A stretch of DNA of 64,000 nucleotides from Nosocomiicoccus ampullae (GTDB lineage Bacteria; Bacillota; Bacilli; Staphylococcales; Salinicoccaceae), in contig NZ_MBFG01000002.1 of NCBI RefSeq assembly GCF_001696685.1, positions 49,700-113,699 on the forward strand, read 5' to 3'. Each line of letters opens with the position of its first letter. Positions within the stretch are counted from its first letter, which is position 1. Below, piece after piece: positions 1 to 9,910 of this stretch. The notes under the pieces are model-generated. The model was not told the DNA's origin. It saw only the letters and a program-made list of their open reading frames with translations, and did not search any database. A program made the position numbers and the translations under genes.

Positions 1-738
1 AACTCTTCTTGAATCGCCTGCTTTAAACCTTGATGTGAATCTGAAGTAATGAGTTCTGGTTGTGTTAATCCACGATTTTTTTAAGTCACGTAAAAAGTGT
101 CCCCAGTGATTCTTACTCTCAGCATCATCCACTTTAAACCCAAGTACTTCACGATGACCATCTACACCAATACCGAGCGCAATATACACAGCTTTAGAGA
201 CGATTCTATGATTCTCACGTACTTTAATATACATCGCATCTACTGATACATATTTAAATATATTGTGTGTTAATGAACGCTCCGCGAAGTCTTGGATTTC
301 TGGATCTAATCGTTTCATCACGTTAGATACGAATGATTTCGAGACACTTTCTCCGACTAGTTCTTCCACAATTTTAGTGACTTTACGCGTAGACACACCG
401 CTGACTACCATTTCAATCAAAGAAAGCACGAGCGCCTGGTCCTTTCTTTGCCACTTCTCAAATACCTGTGGTGAAAACTCTCCGGAACGTGTTCGTGGGA
501 CTTCGAGTTCAATTTTTCCAACTAACGTTGTGAACCCTCGGCGATAACTGCCATTACGATAGTCTTTTCGACTACCGTTTCTTTCATATGAGCCAATACC
601 CATGTATTCATCTCGTTCTTCTTGCATCACTTGATTTAACACTAAAGTTAGAAGACCCTTAGTCATTTCATTAAGGTTACTTCCAGAGATATCCTCTAGA
701 ATTTTTTTCATATCTACTGTAAAATTAAGTTGAGTCAT
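1..738 (-). pseudogene. IS256-family (mutator-type) transposase, frameshifted and partial
   Basis: Translation from the ATG at 738 gives MTQLNFTVDMKKILEDI, then the family hallmarks: NGSYRRGFTTLVGKIELEVP, SGVSTRKVTKIVEELVG, SVDAMYIKVRENHRIVSKA and GIGVDGHREVLGFK. YIKVRE and GHREVLGF flank the first catalytic Asp region of the RNase-H-like fold. After FLRDLKK the frame breaks. One extra base (A at about 75 on the plus strand) shifts the reading frame; the expected continuation RGLTQPELITSDSHQG is present in the +1 frame. The second catalytic Asp lies beyond the shift, so the product is probably inactive unless recoding occurs. IS256 elements are not known to need frameshifting. The 3' part lies outside the window. 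Confidence 0.85.
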
Positions 739-834
739 TTGTATTCTCTCCCTGTTAATTTTTGTTGGTAACTGAATTATAACAGAGAATACGATGGCTC
801 TTTTTTTCTATTTTACACAATTATATGGACGTAA
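1..834 (-). mobile_element. IS256-family element, one end (cut by window edge)
   Basis: The 5' portion of an IS256-family element. The right terminus is recognisable at about 811-830, where the reverse strand reads GTCCATATAATTGTGTAAAA, very close to the IS256 inverted repeat. The transposase runs leftward from 738 and continues past base 1. Directly outside the terminus the sequence is the broken arm of an intergenic palindromic repeat (TTAGATAT then CTGGAT), so the element landed inside that repeat. The exact last base is uncertain by a few nucleotides because the other end and target duplication are outside the window. Confidence 0.85.
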
Positions 835-835
835 C

Positions 836-1015
836 TTAGATATCTGGATTTATTTAACAAATTTCATTCGCGTGACCCGATTTTTGTTAATTATAATTTT
901 TTATCTAACATATTTCGGGTATCTCATCTTGTTTTTGTTAATTATCCGGAGATATCTAACAGATTCAGCAAAAATCTGTTAAATAAACGGCATTGCTACG
1001 CACCAGCGCCCCGCC
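836..1015. repeat. Palindromic intergenic repeat, copy interrupted by the IS256 element
   Basis: Contains the arms TTTAACAAATTTC, TTTTTGTTAATTATAATTT, TTATCTAACATATTTC, TTGTTAATTATCCGGAGATA and ATCTAACAGATTCAG. They have the same order and spacing as the repeat at 26150-26575 and the reverse complement of that at 52971-53770. The first arm is cut by the IS256 terminus. Toward 1015 it runs into a GC-richer tail (GGCATTGCTACGCACC) that resembles the tail of the 26 kb copies. No start-bearing open frame with a ribosome site was seen between 836 and 1296. Confidence 0.75.
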
Positions 1016-1095
1016 AACAATCCAATTGCTGAACAAAAACCTGCGCTTTACCTCGCGATTGACAATCCCATTAAACTTTACCGCCTGTCGCAATT

Positions 1096-1262
1096 AAAAA
1101 CACCTCTGCCCTAATACGGACAGAGGTGCGTTGCACGGTTCCACTCTGATTTTTATCTTTTATTCACTTTAAAATTTATGCATTTCTTTAAATAATAGTG
1201 TTGCCTTCGCACCGACCAGGCAATCTCTGTTTTCACGTTATTTAAATACTGATAACAACAAG
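1096..1262 (-). promoter_or_regulatory. T-box riboswitch leader (probably cysteine), with terminator, no downstream gene
   Basis: Reading the minus strand, 1147-1133 is AGAGTGGAACCGTGC, a close match to the T-box consensus AGGGTGGNACCGCG. It is followed by the terminator stem GCACCTCTG...CAGAGGTG and a T run at 1129-1096. The UGGA element would pair with an acceptor end whose discriminator is U, as in tRNA-Cys or tRNA-Gly. Upstream is a long stem (TTTAAATAACGTG with CACTATTATTTAAA) closing a hairpin whose loop includes UGC, a Cys codon. In Bacillus and Staphylococcus gltX is followed by a T-box-controlled cysE-cysS, which fits. Here the next sequence is repeat and IS256 DNA, not cysE. The Stem I looks unusually short and the specifier assignment is inference. 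Confidence 0.7.
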
Positions 1263-1296
1263 TGAATTATATAACGATTTTTAGTTGTTTTCAATC

Positions 1297-2757
1297 TTAA
1301 AGACTTTGAATGACGTTTTCAATGCGTGCGAGTACTGTCTCTTTACCGAGGAGTTCTAATGCGTTTGGTAATTCTGGTCCTCTCGTTTCGCCTGTTGTCG
1401 CTACGCGAATTGGCATGAATAAGTTTTTACCTTTGATGCCTGTTTCTTTTTGCACTGATTTGATCGCTTTTTTAATGTTGTCTGCTGTGAAATCTTCTAA
1501 GTTTGCGAATGTTGCTTTTAACGCATCCATTAATTCAGGGACTTGTTCACCAGCTAACACTTCTTTTGCCGATTCATCATACGAAACGTCTTCTTTAAAG
1601 AATTGCTCAGATAATTCGACGATTTCAGCTGCGTAACTCATTTGCGGTTGGTATAACTGAACGAGTGATTTTGCCCAATCTAATTCTTCTTCTGAAGCGT
1701 CTTCTTTTACGCGACCTGCTTCAACTAAGAATGGTAATGCAAGCTCAAATACTTTGTCGATATCTTTTTGTTTCATGTACTGGTTGTTTACCCATTCTAA
1801 TTTTACTTTGTCAAAGAATGCTGGTGATTTTGATAAACGTTCTTCTGTAAATAATTCAATGAACTCTTCTTTTGTGAATAGTTCTTCTTCTCCACCTGGT
1901 GTCCATCCGAGTAAAGCGATGAAGTTAAATAATGCTTCTGGTAAATAGCCAAGTGCTTCATAGTCTTCGATGAATTGTAAAATACCGCTGTCGCGTTTTG
2001 ATAACTTTTTACGTTCTTCGTTTACGATTAACGTCATATGACCAAATTGTGGTGGCTCTAATCCAAGCGCTTCGTAAACCATTAATTGGCGTGGTGTGTT
2101 TGAAATGTGATCATCTCCACGTAATACGTGTGTGATTGCCATTTCATGGTCATCAATTGCGACGGCAAAGTTGTATGTTGGTGTACCGTCTTTTTTAACG
2201 ATAACCCAGTCACCAATACCGTTTGAGTCAAATGATAGTTCACCTTTCACCATGTCGTTGAACGTGTATGTTTTATCTTTTGGCACACGAATACGAATCG
2301 ACGGCTCTCTACCTTCAGCGATAAATGCTTCTTCTTCTTCTTTTGTTAAGTTCGCGTGTTTACCACTATACATCGGCTGCTTACCGTTTTTAAGTTGTAT
2401 TTCGCGTTCTTCTTCTAACTCTTCTGCTGTCATATAGCAGCGGTATGCTTTGTCTTCAGCGAGTAGCTTTTCGATATATGGTTTATAAATATGATTACGT
2501 TCTGATTGACGGTATGGTCCAAACTCACCACCGACGTCGACTGACTCATCCCAGTCGAGCCCGAGCCATTTTAAATAATTTAACTGTGAAGATTCACCTT
2601 CGTCGACGTGACGTGCTTTATCTGTATCTTCAATACGGATGATGAACTCCCCACCGTAGTGACGTGCGAATAGATAGTTAAATAGTGCACTTCTTGCGTT
2701 ACCGATATGTAGATAACCTGTTGGACTTGGGGCATATCTTACTCTTACTTTACTCAT
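1297..2757 (-). CDS. gltX: Glutamate--tRNA ligase
   Basis: Class I aminoacyl-tRNA synthetase that charges tRNA-Glu; in Firmicutes of this group the enzyme is usually non-discriminating and also mischarges tRNA-Gln for GatCAB amidation. The 486-residue length is normal. The HIGH-type signature is HIGN at residues 17-20 after YAPSPTG, and the KMSKS-type signature is KLSKR near residue 250. The C-terminal helical anticodon-binding part follows. The start codon overlaps the end of ispF (ATGAGTAA), indicating translational coupling in an ispD-ispF-gltX unit. A T-box leader follows downstream, as expected ahead of cysES. Confidence 0.97.
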   Translation of the reverse strand: MSKVRVRYAPSPTGYLHIGNARSALFNYLFARHYGGEFIIRIEDTDKARHVDEGESSQLNYLKWLGLDWDESVDVGGEFGPYRQSERNHIYKPYIEKLLAEDKAYRCYMTAEELEEEREIQLKNGKQPMYSGKHANLTKEEEEAFIAEGREPSIRIRVPKDKTYTFNDMVKGELSFDSNGIGDWVIVKKDGTPTYNFAVAIDDHEMAITHVLRGDDHISNTPRQLMVYEALGLEPPQFGHMTLIVNEERKKLSKRDSGILQFIEDYEALGYLPEALFNFIALLGWTPGGEEELFTKEEFIELFTEERLSKSPAFFDKVKLEWVNNQYMKQKDIDKVFELALPFLVEAGRVKEDASEEELDWAKSLVQLYQPQMSYAAEIVELSEQFFKEDVSYDESAKEVLAGEQVPELMDALKATFANLEDFTADNIKKAIKSVQKETGIKGKNLFMPIRVATTGETRGPELPNALELLGKETVLARIENVIQSL

Positions 2758-3238
2758 TGTTTGCCTTCTTTCTTTTTAATAAAATCACCGCTTCACTCGC
2801 GATACCTTCTTTTCGACCTAATGCGCCGAGTTTTTCATGTGTTGTTGCTTTTACGTTTACGTTGTCGATCGTTGTGTCGAGTAGTCGCGCGACGTTTTGT
2901 CGAATGTCATCGATATACGGACGAAACTTCGGTGCCTCAGCGATAATCACTGCGTCAACATTACCGACCTCGTAACCTTTTTCTGTCATTTTTGACACGA
3001 CTTCACTTAATAATACTTGTGAATCCATGTCTTTATATTTTGGATCATTGTCCGGGAAAAATTTTCCAATATCACCAAGTGCGAGTGCACCTAAAATCGA
3101 GTCTGCAATCGTATGAAGAAGTACGTCTGCGTCACTATGACCGTCTAATCCTTCTTCATGCTCGATTTCAAGACCACCGATAATTAACGGTCGTCCCTTT
3201 TTTAACTGATGAACATCATAACCGTGACCGATTCTCAT
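2750..3238 (-). CDS. ispF: 2-C-methyl-D-erythritol 2,4-cyclodiphosphate synthase
   Basis: Fifth enzyme of the MEP pathway of isoprenoid precursor synthesis; it cyclises CDP-methylerythritol 2-phosphate with loss of CMP. The protein begins [12 protein letters not shown], with the metal-binding Asp and His of the DVH motif, and contains [19 protein letters not shown], the second metal-binding His region, followed by [11 protein letters not shown]. Length 162 is usual. It overlaps ispD by 4 nt at its start and gltX by 8 nt at its end, so the three genes are very probably one mRNA. Staphylococcus proper uses mevalonate and usually lacks MEP genes, so ispD/ispF here is itself a taxonomic pointer away from that genus. 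Confidence 0.96.
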   Translation of the reverse strand: MRIGHGYDVHQLKKGRPLIIGGLEIEHEEGLDGHSDADVLLHTIADSILGALALGDIGKFFPDNDPKYKDMDSQVLLSEVVSKMTEKGYEVGNVDAVIIAEAPKFRPYIDDIRQNVARLLDTTIDNVNVKATTHEKLGALGRKEGIASEAVILLKRKKANNE

Positions 3239-3909
3239 CTTTCTCGACTCCTTAATATCGATTCTCCGAGTACTAAATCTTCTACCGTCGTAATTTTAAT
3301 GTTATTATACGACGAATCTACCATAAAAACATCATGTCCGTACGCCTCGACCATCATCGCGTCATCCGTAACTGCTAAGTCGTTTTCAATCGCGTACTCA
3401 TGTGCATCCATTAATAAATTATAACAAAAAGCTTGTGGCGTGTGCACCTCGAACGTCGTCTCTCGGTTAATTGTTGCCTTAACCTTTCCGTCGATGACTG
3501 TCTTCATCGTGTTTTTTGCTTTGACACCACAAATGACTGCGTTCTTTCCCACGACCGCCGTCTTTAAGCGTGATAAAGTACCCATGTCTAAAAATGGGCG
3601 TGCAGCGTCATGTACAAATACGTAATCCGCATCGACGTGTAAAAGCGCGTTATATATCGAGTGTTGACGCTCTTTACCCCCGAGTACGATGCGTTTTACT
3701 TTTTTGACGTCTTTTAACTCTTCGTTCAATTCTTCGATGTCTTCTTTTCCAATTGCGATAATAATTTCTTTACAGTCTGGATCTTGATTGAATATGTCGA
3801 CAGTTCTACGAATTATCGACTCTCCGTCAATTTCGTATTTTATCTTATTAAAGCCAAGTCCCATACGTTTTCCGATCCCTGCTGCTGGAATCACTGCTGA
3901 ATACTGCAT
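3235..3909 (-). CDS. ispD: 2-C-methyl-D-erythritol 4-phosphate cytidylyltransferase
   Basis: Transfers CMP from CTP to methylerythritol 4-phosphate in the MEP pathway. The nucleotide-binding signature [12 protein letters not shown] is at residues 6-17, with [10 protein letters not shown] around residue 100 and the C-terminal [10 protein letters not shown] region. The 224-residue length is normal. It lies directly between the membrane PIN-TRAM protein gene (stop and start share bases at 3909) and ispF. Related CDP-ribitol and CDP-glycerol cytidylyltransferases exist in wall teichoic acid loci, but the IspF neighbour supports IspD. Confidence 0.93.
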   Translation of the reverse strand: MQYSAVIPAAGIGKRMGLGFNKIKYEIDGESIIRRTVDIFNQDPDCKEIIIAIGKEDIEELNEELKDVKKVKRIVLGGKERQHSIYNALLHVDADYVFVHDAARPFLDMGTLSRLKTAVVGKNAVICGVKAKNTMKTVIDGKVKATINRETTFEVHTPQAFCYNLLMDAHEYAIENDLAVTDDAMMVEAYGHDVFMVDSSYNNIKITTVEDLVLGESILRSRER

Positions 3910-4928
3910 TATTTCTCTCCAAGTTTTGTAAATATTATTCTCCCAGAATGGGTTTGAAGTATCGATGTTACTTCAACGAGTACCGTTTCGTTAATAAAAG
4001 ATTCTCCTGAATCTAAAACGACCATCGTGCCGTCGGTTAAGTATCCAACACCTTGGTTGTCTTCTTTACCTGATTTTGTAATTAAAATCTCGAACGTGTC
4101 ACCTTGATGGATGTTTAACTGCACCGCCTCAGTTAATTCGTTCACGTTTAATACTGTCACTTTATGGACTTGTGCTACACGATTTAAATTATAGTCTGTC
4201 GTAATAATTGTGGCATTTTCTTCTTTAGCGAGTTCAATGAGCTGCTGGTCCACATCTAACTTATCGTATTTGACCGTTTTTACTTTAACGGCGTCCGATT
4301 GTTTTTGAAGCGCGTTTAAAATGTCGAGACCGTGTTGTCCTTTATCTCGCTTTAAATGATCGGTAGAATCTGCAATTAATTGTAGTTCGTCTAGCACGAA
4401 TTGCGGAATAATAATTTCGCCTTCTAAAAATCCGCTTTTTAAAACGTCTAACACACGTCCATCGATAATTGCACTCGTATCGAGTAGTTTTTTTGTTAAA
4501 TTTTTAGGTGCTCGGTTAAATAACTCGAGAATCTCTGTCGTCTTTTTTAAGCCGAGTTGATAGCCTAGATAACCGAGGACGACTGCTGAAATTAGTGGAA
4601 TGACTTCACGGACAACAGGTATGTCTAACATGTTCGTTAATAACGTAATAAAAACAGTAAACAATAATCCAAGTAGCATACCAATTGTCGCAAAGAATAT
4701 TTCCGTAATGTTTCTAGATAATAATTTTCGCTCTACTTTCTTTAACCCGCGCACAAAATATGGCATCGTCCAAAATGTTAAAGCTAAAAATAGTACCCCG
4801 CCAATCGCACCATAGAAAAATACGTTGTGGATTGCACTTGGTACTGGAAAGTCTGTCGAATGGAAACACCATATTCCGAGTGTGACTCCGGTAAGAAAGT
4901 AGACGAGTGTTAATAATCCTCTTAACAT
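3909..4928 (-). CDS. yacL: YacL-like membrane PIN-TRAM domain protein
   Basis: A 339-residue integral membrane protein with about four hydrophobic helices in the first 125 residues (LLTLVYFLTGVTLGIW, FYGAIGGVLFLAL, FFATIGMLLGLLFTVFIT, VIPLISAVVLGYLGYQLG). A PIN-type nuclease fold follows, with acidic residues in LLDTSAIIDGRVLDV, FVLDELQLIAD and ATIITTDYNLN. A C-terminal TRAM domain (NVNELTEAVQLNIHQGD to the end) completes it. The function in the cell is not well established; conserved next to radA and ispD in Firmicutes. The ATG at 4928 has a good upstream GGAAGGAAG site. Confidence 0.9.
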   Translation of the reverse strand: MLRGLLTLVYFLTGVTLGIWCFHSTDFPVPSAIHNVFFYGAIGGVLFLALTFWTMPYFVRGLKKVERKLLSRNITEIFFATIGMLLGLLFTVFITLLTNMLDIPVVREVIPLISAVVLGYLGYQLGLKKTTEILELFNRAPKNLTKKLLDTSAIIDGRVLDVLKSGFLEGEIIIPQFVLDELQLIADSTDHLKRDKGQHGLDILNALQKQSDAVKVKTVKYDKLDVDQQLIELAKEENATIITTDYNLNRVAQVHKVTVLNVNELTEAVQLNIHQGDTFEILITKSGKEDNQGVGYLTDGTMVVLDSGESFINETVLVEVTSILQTHSGRIIFTKLGEK

Positions 4929-4944
4929 TCGTCTTCCTTCCTTT

Positions 4945-6315
4945 CTATTTGTAAATTTCTTTCATTGCATCTTTTAATGTTCTTGCTCCGACTACCTCAA
5001 TATCTACAGGAGCTAGTCCTGCTAAATTTGACGCTGGGATAATCGCTCGGTTAAACCCTAGCTTCGCCGCTTCTTGTAAGCGTTGTTCGATTTTAGTAAC
5101 GCGTCTAATTTCACCTGTTAAACCGACTTCTCCGATGAAACACGTATCGCCTCGTACACTTATATTTTTAAAGCTCGAAGCGATTGCCATAATCACAGCA
5201 AGGTCAACCGCTGGCTCATCGAGTTTAACGCCACCCGCGACTTTTATATACGCGTCGTGTTGCTGCATGAGTAGCCCTTCAGATTTTTCTAATACTGCCA
5301 TGAGTAGTGATAATCTATTGTGGTCGATTCCTGTAGCCATACGTCTTGGATTATGGAAATGCGTTGGCGTGACGAGTGCTTGTATTTCAACGAGCATCGC
5401 GCGTGTCCCTTCCATCGTCGCAACAATCGCAGATCCTGGCGTATTTTTAGAGCGTTCTTCTAAGAAGATTTCAGATGGATTTAAGACTTCTTTTAGACCA
5501 TCGTACTTCATCTCAAAAATACCCATTTCGTTTGTCGATCCAAATCTGTTTTTTACTGCGCGTAAAATTCTAAACGTGTGATGTTGGTCACCTTCAAAGT
5601 ATAAGACGGTATCTACCATATGTTCGAGTAAACGCGGTCCTGCAATCTGCCCGTCTTTAGTAACGTGTCCGACGATAAACGTCGCGATGTTTTGCCCTTT
5701 TGCGATATTCATAATTGACTGTGTACATTCACGTACTTGAGACACACTTCCTGGTGCACTTGTAATATCTGGATGAAATACTGTTTGAATGGAGTCAATA
5801 ATTAAAAAGTCTGGATTTAATTTATTGATCTCGTCGTGGATATAAAATAAATTCGTTTCTGCGTATACGTTTAAATTCGACGCATCTGTCGTAATTCGGT
5901 CTGCACGCATTTTAATTTGTTCCAGAGATTCCTCACCTGAGACGTATAGAACGTCGTAATCTTCCGCAAGAGTGAGTGCCGTTTGAAGTAAAATCGTCGA
6001 CTTTCCAATCCCTGGATCTCCCCCGATTAAAATAAGAGAACCATCGACAATCCCACCACCAAGTACTCTGTCAAACTCGCCACTTTTCGTTTTTGTACGC
6101 GATGACTCTTTTTTCGTCACACGTGATAACTGGGTCGCACGTGTTTTTTCATCGGTCACTTTACCGAGTGTGCCGCGTCCAGATGCTTTCGTTTCTTTAT
6201 GTACAAGCGACTCTTCCATTTGGTTCCATGCCCCACAGTTTGGACATCGACCGTACCATTTTGGAGATTCGAATCCGCATGCTAAACATTCAAATACTGT
6301 TTTTGTTTTTGCCAT
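4945..6315 (-). CDS. radA: DNA repair protein RadA (Sms)
   Basis: RecA-like ATPase with roles in recombination-intermediate processing and branch migration. An N-terminal zinc finger is present ([18 protein letters not shown], residues 10-27). Walker A is [10 protein letters not shown] near residue 100, the RadA-specific KNRFG motif occurs near residue 256, and a C-terminal Lon-protease-like domain carries [20 protein letters not shown]. The 456-residue length is normal. It has its own promoter upstream and lies after the clpC terminator, so it is separable from the ctsR operon although it sits in the conserved clpC-radA-yacL order. Confidence 0.97.
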   Translation of the reverse strand: MAKTKTVFECLACGFESPKWYGRCPNCGAWNQMEESLVHKETKASGRGTLGKVTDEKTRATQLSRVTKKESSRTKTKSGEFDRVLGGGIVDGSLILIGGDPGIGKSTILLQTALTLAEDYDVLYVSGEESLEQIKMRADRITTDASNLNVYAETNLFYIHDEINKLNPDFLIIDSIQTVFHPDITSAPGSVSQVRECTQSIMNIAKGQNIATFIVGHVTKDGQIAGPRLLEHMVDTVLYFEGDQHHTFRILRAVKNRFGSTNEMGIFEMKYDGLKEVLNPSEIFLEERSKNTPGSAIVATMEGTRAMLVEIQALVTPTHFHNPRRMATGIDHNRLSLLMAVLEKSEGLLMQQHDAYIKVAGGVKLDEPAVDLAVIMAIASSFKNISVRGDTCFIGEVGLTGEIRRVTKIEQRLQEAAKLGFNRAIIPASNLAGLAPVDIEVVGARTLKDAMKEIYK

Positions 6316-6351
6316 TTGTAAACGTTAACCTCCTCGGTTTAATTACTCACT

Positions 6352-6380
6352 ATTATATAATTTTCTAAACAATTATGAAA
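6352..6380 (-). promoter_or_regulatory. Candidate sigma-A promoter of radA
   Basis: On the minus strand TTTCAT (6380-6375), 17-bp spacer, TATAAT (6357-6352), about 37 nt before the radA ATG and just after the clpC terminator. The -10 is perfect and the -35 weak. Confidence 0.5.
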
Positions 6381-6401
6381 GTACCGTACATATGATATAA
6401 A

Positions 6402-6436
6402 AGGGTTTAGAGCATTATAACAAGCTCTAAACCCTC
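6402..6436 (-). terminator. Rho-independent terminator of the clpC operon
   Basis: Perfect stem GGGTTTAGAGC / GCTCTAAACCC separated by about ten bases, with a T-rich tail on the minus strand, ten bases after the clpC stop codon. Confidence 0.88.
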
Positions 6437-6445
6437 GACATCTAT

Positions 6446-8890
6446 TTATGCATTTTCAGTTGTCTTTTCAAGCGATCCTGTGTCGACTTTAAATGCGTCG
6501 TCTTTATAATCGACAGACACCGTTTTACCTACTAAGTCTTGTCCACTTAATATCGCTTCACTTAACGTGTCTTCAATATTCTTTTGAATACTTCTATTTA
6601 ATGGTCGCGCACCAAATTCTTTGTCGTACCCGTCATCGACGAGTGCTTTTACTGCGCTGTCTGTTAATTCAACTTGAATGTCACGGTCTTTTAGACGCGC
6701 ATTTAAGTCTTTAATCATAAGAGAAACGATTTCTTCTAGATGTTCTTTTTCTAAGCTGTGGAATACGATGATATCGTCGACACGGTTTATGAATTCTGGT
6801 CTAAACGTGTTTTTAAGTTCTTTCATCATCGTATTGCGAATTGTTTCGTAGTCTTCTGAAGCTTCTTGAGAGCCGAATCCTACGAATTTGTTGTCTCGTA
6901 ACTCAGTCGCTCCGACGTTAGATGTCATGACGATGACTGTATTTCTAAAGTCGACTGTACGACCTGTTGAATCTGTAAGACGTCCGTCATCTAACACTTG
7001 AAGTAACATATTAAATACGTCTGGGTGTGCTTTTTCAATTTCATCGAATAAGATGAGTGAATATGGTTTTCTACGCACGCGTTCTGTTAATTGACCACCG
7101 TCGTCATATCCAACATATCCTGGAGGTGAACCGACGAGTCTAGAAACGCTATGTTTTTCCATATATTCAGACATATCGATACGAATCATCGCGTCATCTT
7201 CACCGAAAAGTGCTTCAGACAGTGCTTTTGCAAGCTCAGTTTTACCGACACCTGTCGGTCCTAAAAAGATGAAACTACCGATTGGGCGTTCAGGATTTTT
7301 AAGCCCTGCACGTGCACGGCGTACTGCTTTAGAAATTGATTCTACCGCTTCATTTTGACCGATGACTCTGTCGTGTAGAATTTTCTCTAAGTTTAACAGT
7401 CGCTCTGACTCTTCTTCTGCAATTTTTTGCAGTGGAATGCCCGTCATTTTTGAAATGACAAGTTCAATGTCTTCGCGCGTTACTTTTTGTTTGTCTGACG
7501 ATTGCGCGTTCTTCCAGTCGTTTTCTAACTGTTGAAGCTTCTCTTCGATTTTCGTTTGATCATCGCGGTATTTCGCTGCTACTTCAAATTCTTGAGATTG
7601 TACAGCTGCGTTTTTCTCTTGTTTTACTTTTTCTAACTGATCTTCTAAATCTTTTAAATCTGGTGGTGACATATGTGATTTTAAACGCACTTTTGAAGAT
7701 GCTTCATCGATTAAGTCAATTGCTTTATCTGGTAAGAAACGATCTTGAACGTAGCGGTTTGACATAACCGCTGCTGCTTCGAGTGCTTCATCAGTAATTG
7801 TCACACTGTGATGCGCTTCGTAACGGTCACGTAGTCCTTTTAAAATTAAAATAGTGTCCTCAACTGACGGTTCGTCGACCATTACAGGTTGGAAACGACG
7901 TTCGAGTGCTGCGTCTTTTTCGATATATTTACGATATTCTTCTAACGTTGTCGCACCGATGACTTGAACTTCTCCTCTAGATAGAGACGGTTTTAAAATG
8001 TTAGATGCATCTACTGAACCTTCCGCACCACCTGCTCCGATTAACGTATGCATTTCATCGATAAATAAAATTACGTTTCCTGATTTTTTAATTTCATCGA
8101 CGACTTTTTTCATGCGTTCTTCGAATTCACCGCGGTACTTAGTACCTGCAACGACTGTACCCATATCGAGCATCATGACGCGTTTATCTTTTAACGTTGA
8201 CGGTACTTCGTTTTTAACGATTTTTTGCGCAAGTCCTTCCGCGACAGCCGTTTTACCGACTCCAGGCTCACCGATTAGTACCGGATTGTTTTTTGTACGG
8301 CGTGATAACACTTCGATGACTCGTGTAATTTCATCTGATCGACCGATGACTGGATCTAAACGCCCATCTTCTGCTTTTTTAGTTAAGTTTGTCGCAAGGC
8401 CGTCAAGTGTTGGCGTATCTGTTTCAGGTTTTGCTTCTTGTGACTTATACATCTGCGGGTTCCCGAGCATTCGAATGACCATCGCTCGTGCGCGCGTGAT
8501 GTTTAAACCGAGAGAAGATAAAACGCGTGCTGCGATACCTTCACTTTCACGTATTAACCCGAGTAATAAATGCTCTGTTCCAACGAAATTATGGTGTAAT
8601 TTTCGTGCTTCATCCATAGATAATTCGATGACGCGTTTTGCACGCGGTGTGTATTGAAGGCTGACTGGCGTTTCTGTACCCTCTGTCACGAATTTACTAA
8701 TTTCTTTTTCTATTAATGGTTCTGTAATATCAAAAGCTTGTAAAACTTTTGCTGCGATACCTTCTTGTTCTCGCACGAGACCAAGTAGTAAGTGCTCTGT
8801 TCCTATATTTGAATGTTTTAAGCGAATCGCTTCTTCTTGTGCATACGCTAATACGCGTTGTGCACGTTCAGTTAATTTACCAAATAACAT
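6446..8890 (-). CDS. clpC: ATP-dependent chaperone/unfoldase ClpC
   Basis: AAA+ HSP100 unfoldase that feeds substrates to ClpP and works with the McsA/McsB arginine-phosphorylation tag system. 814 residues. The N-terminal repeat domain is at residues 1-145 ([16 protein letters not shown] and the second copy [16 protein letters not shown]). Walker A of the first ATPase is GEPGVGKT and the Walker B region is [14 protein letters not shown]. The middle coiled coil with a UVR motif lies near residues 410-470. The second Walker A is GPTGVGKTE. Last gene of the ctsR-mcsA-mcsB-clpC operon, three bases after mcsB, with a TAGGAGG ribosome site. Regulated by CtsR through the operator upstream of ctsR. 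Confidence 0.98.
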   Translation of the reverse strand: MLFGKLTERAQRVLAYAQEEAIRLKHSNIGTEHLLLGLVREQEGIAAKVLQAFDITEPLIEKEISKFVTEGTETPVSLQYTPRAKRVIELSMDEARKLHHNFVGTEHLLLGLIRESEGIAARVLSSLGLNITRARAMVIRMLGNPQMYKSQEAKPETDTPTLDGLATNLTKKAEDGRLDPVIGRSDEITRVIEVLSRRTKNNPVLIGEPGVGKTAVAEGLAQKIVKNEVPSTLKDKRVMMLDMGTVVAGTKYRGEFEERMKKVVDEIKKSGNVILFIDEMHTLIGAGGAEGSVDASNILKPSLSRGEVQVIGATTLEEYRKYIEKDAALERRFQPVMVDEPSVEDTILILKGLRDRYEAHHSVTITDEALEAAAVMSNRYVQDRFLPDKAIDLIDEASSKVRLKSHMSPPDLKDLEDQLEKVKQEKNAAVQSQEFEVAAKYRDDQTKIEEKLQQLENDWKNAQSSDKQKVTREDIELVISKMTGIPLQKIAEEESERLLNLEKILHDRVIGQNEAVESISKAVRRARAGLKNPERPIGSFIFLGPTGVGKTELAKALSEALFGEDDAMIRIDMSEYMEKHSVSRLVGSPPGYVGYDDGGQLTERVRRKPYSLILFDEIEKAHPDVFNMLLQVLDDGRLTDSTGRTVDFRNTVIVMTSNVGATELRDNKFVGFGSQEASEDYETIRNTMMKELKNTFRPEFINRVDDIIVFHSLEKEHLEEIVSLMIKDLNARLKDRDIQVELTDSAVKALVDDGYDKEFGARPLNRSIQKNIEDTLSEAILSGQDLVGKTVSVDYKDDAFKVDTGSLEKTTENA

Positions 8891-8893
8891 AGA

Positions 8894-9910
8894 TTAAATA
8901 CCTCCTAAGCGCCGTTTTAAAATTGTGGCACGCGCTTTATTTTCTGCTGCATCGATATATGCGGGTTCTACCGACTCTATACTTTGACGCACAAATGCAC
9001 GTTGTATTTGATTTAATATCGTTTGAAATTCAAAGTTTTCGATTTCTAAAATTCCCATATCGACGCCATATTTTAAATGACTTAAATGCATTGCTGCTTC
9101 TTCTAATGACATTTGCTCTGCATACTTTAATAATCCATATGATCGAAATACAGTATCTCTCACTGTCAACGCACGATTTTGATAAAACCAATCTCTCATT
9201 CGAGTTTCTTCAAATATAATTTGTTCTTTAATTTCCTCGAGATGATGGATAATCTCTAACTCACTTAAACCTAACGTCACTTGGTTCGAAAGTTGATAAA
9301 CATCTCCAACTGGATGTGTCCCTTCTCCGTATATACCACGAAGCGTGTATCCCATACGCGTGAGGACGTCACGTAGACGTTTAATTCGTTTATTTCTCGT
9401 TAAGGCTGGTAAGTGAAGCATCACAGACGCACGAAGTCCCGTTCCAACATTCGTCGGACACGCCGTCTTATATCCGTACTGACGATCGAATTGATACGTT
9501 AAATCTTTTTCTAGCGCATCGTCAATGTCAGACGCCACCTCATACAGTTCTTCAAGCGAACGTCCGACATTTACAACTTGAATACGAATATGATCCTCTT
9601 CTCCGATCATAATCGACGTCGTTTCATCTTCACTGACAATCAGTGTCACACCACGATTTTTAAACAGTTTACTGATTAAAAACTTTTCGTTCATTAGTTC
9701 TTTTTCGATATCCGTTAACTCATTCATGTGTATGACGTTAAACTCCGGATAGTCTGTTGTAATCGTCTCTATAATCGGTGCGTACTCTTTGTCATCCTTA
9801 ATAAGATGCGGATAATTTAAGCCTTCGACATTACGCGCAAGGCGAATGCGAGACGACATTTCAATCGGTGGATGTGTGCTGTTATTCAGCCAGGGGCTCG
9901 TCTTCACCAT
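8894..9910 (-). CDS. mcsB: Protein arginine kinase McsB
   Basis: Phosphoguanidino-kinase fold enzyme that phosphorylates arginines on proteins, including CtsR, and marks damaged proteins for ClpCP. The kinase signatures SSRIRLARNVEGLNYPH (near the N terminus), the CPTNVGTGLRASVMLHLPAL block and the LRGIYGEG loop are present. About 338 residues from the ATG at 9910. That start is preferred over the GTG six bases upstream because the AAAGGAGG site then sits at normal distance. The gene starts inside the last codons of mcsA (29-nt overlap), consistent with translational coupling of activator and kinase. Confidence 0.97.
   Translation of the reverse strand: MVKTSPWLNNSTHPPIEMSSRIRLARNVEGLNYPHLIKDDKEYAPIIETITTDYPEFNVIHMNELTDIEKELMNEKFLISKLFKNRGVTLIVSEDETTSIMIGEEDHIRIQVVNVGRSLEELYEVASDIDDALEKDLTYQFDRQYGYKTACPTNVGTGLRASVMLHLPALTRNKRIKRLRDVLTRMGYTLRGIYGEGTHPVGDVYQLSNQVTLGLSELEIIHHLEEIKEQIIFEETRMRDWFYQNRALTVRDTVFRSYGLLKYAEQMSLEEAAMHLSHLKYGVDMGILEIENFEFQTILNQIQRAFVRQSIESVEPAYIDAAENKARATILKRRLGGI

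Noticed and set aside
794..982. 62-residue hydrophobic frame beside IS256
   Set aside because: It runs through the IS256 terminus and the palindromic repeat and lacks a ribosome site.
983..1095. GC-rich open frame on the minus strand between repeat and T-box, possibly the start of cysE
   Set aside because: No start codon with ribosome site and no serine acetyltransferase motif; it resembles the GC-rich tail of the repeat.
3235..3909. Alternative reading of ispD as a TarI-type ribitol cytidylyltransferase
   Set aside because: It is cotranscribed with ispF and the window also has ispE, so the MEP pathway is the better context.
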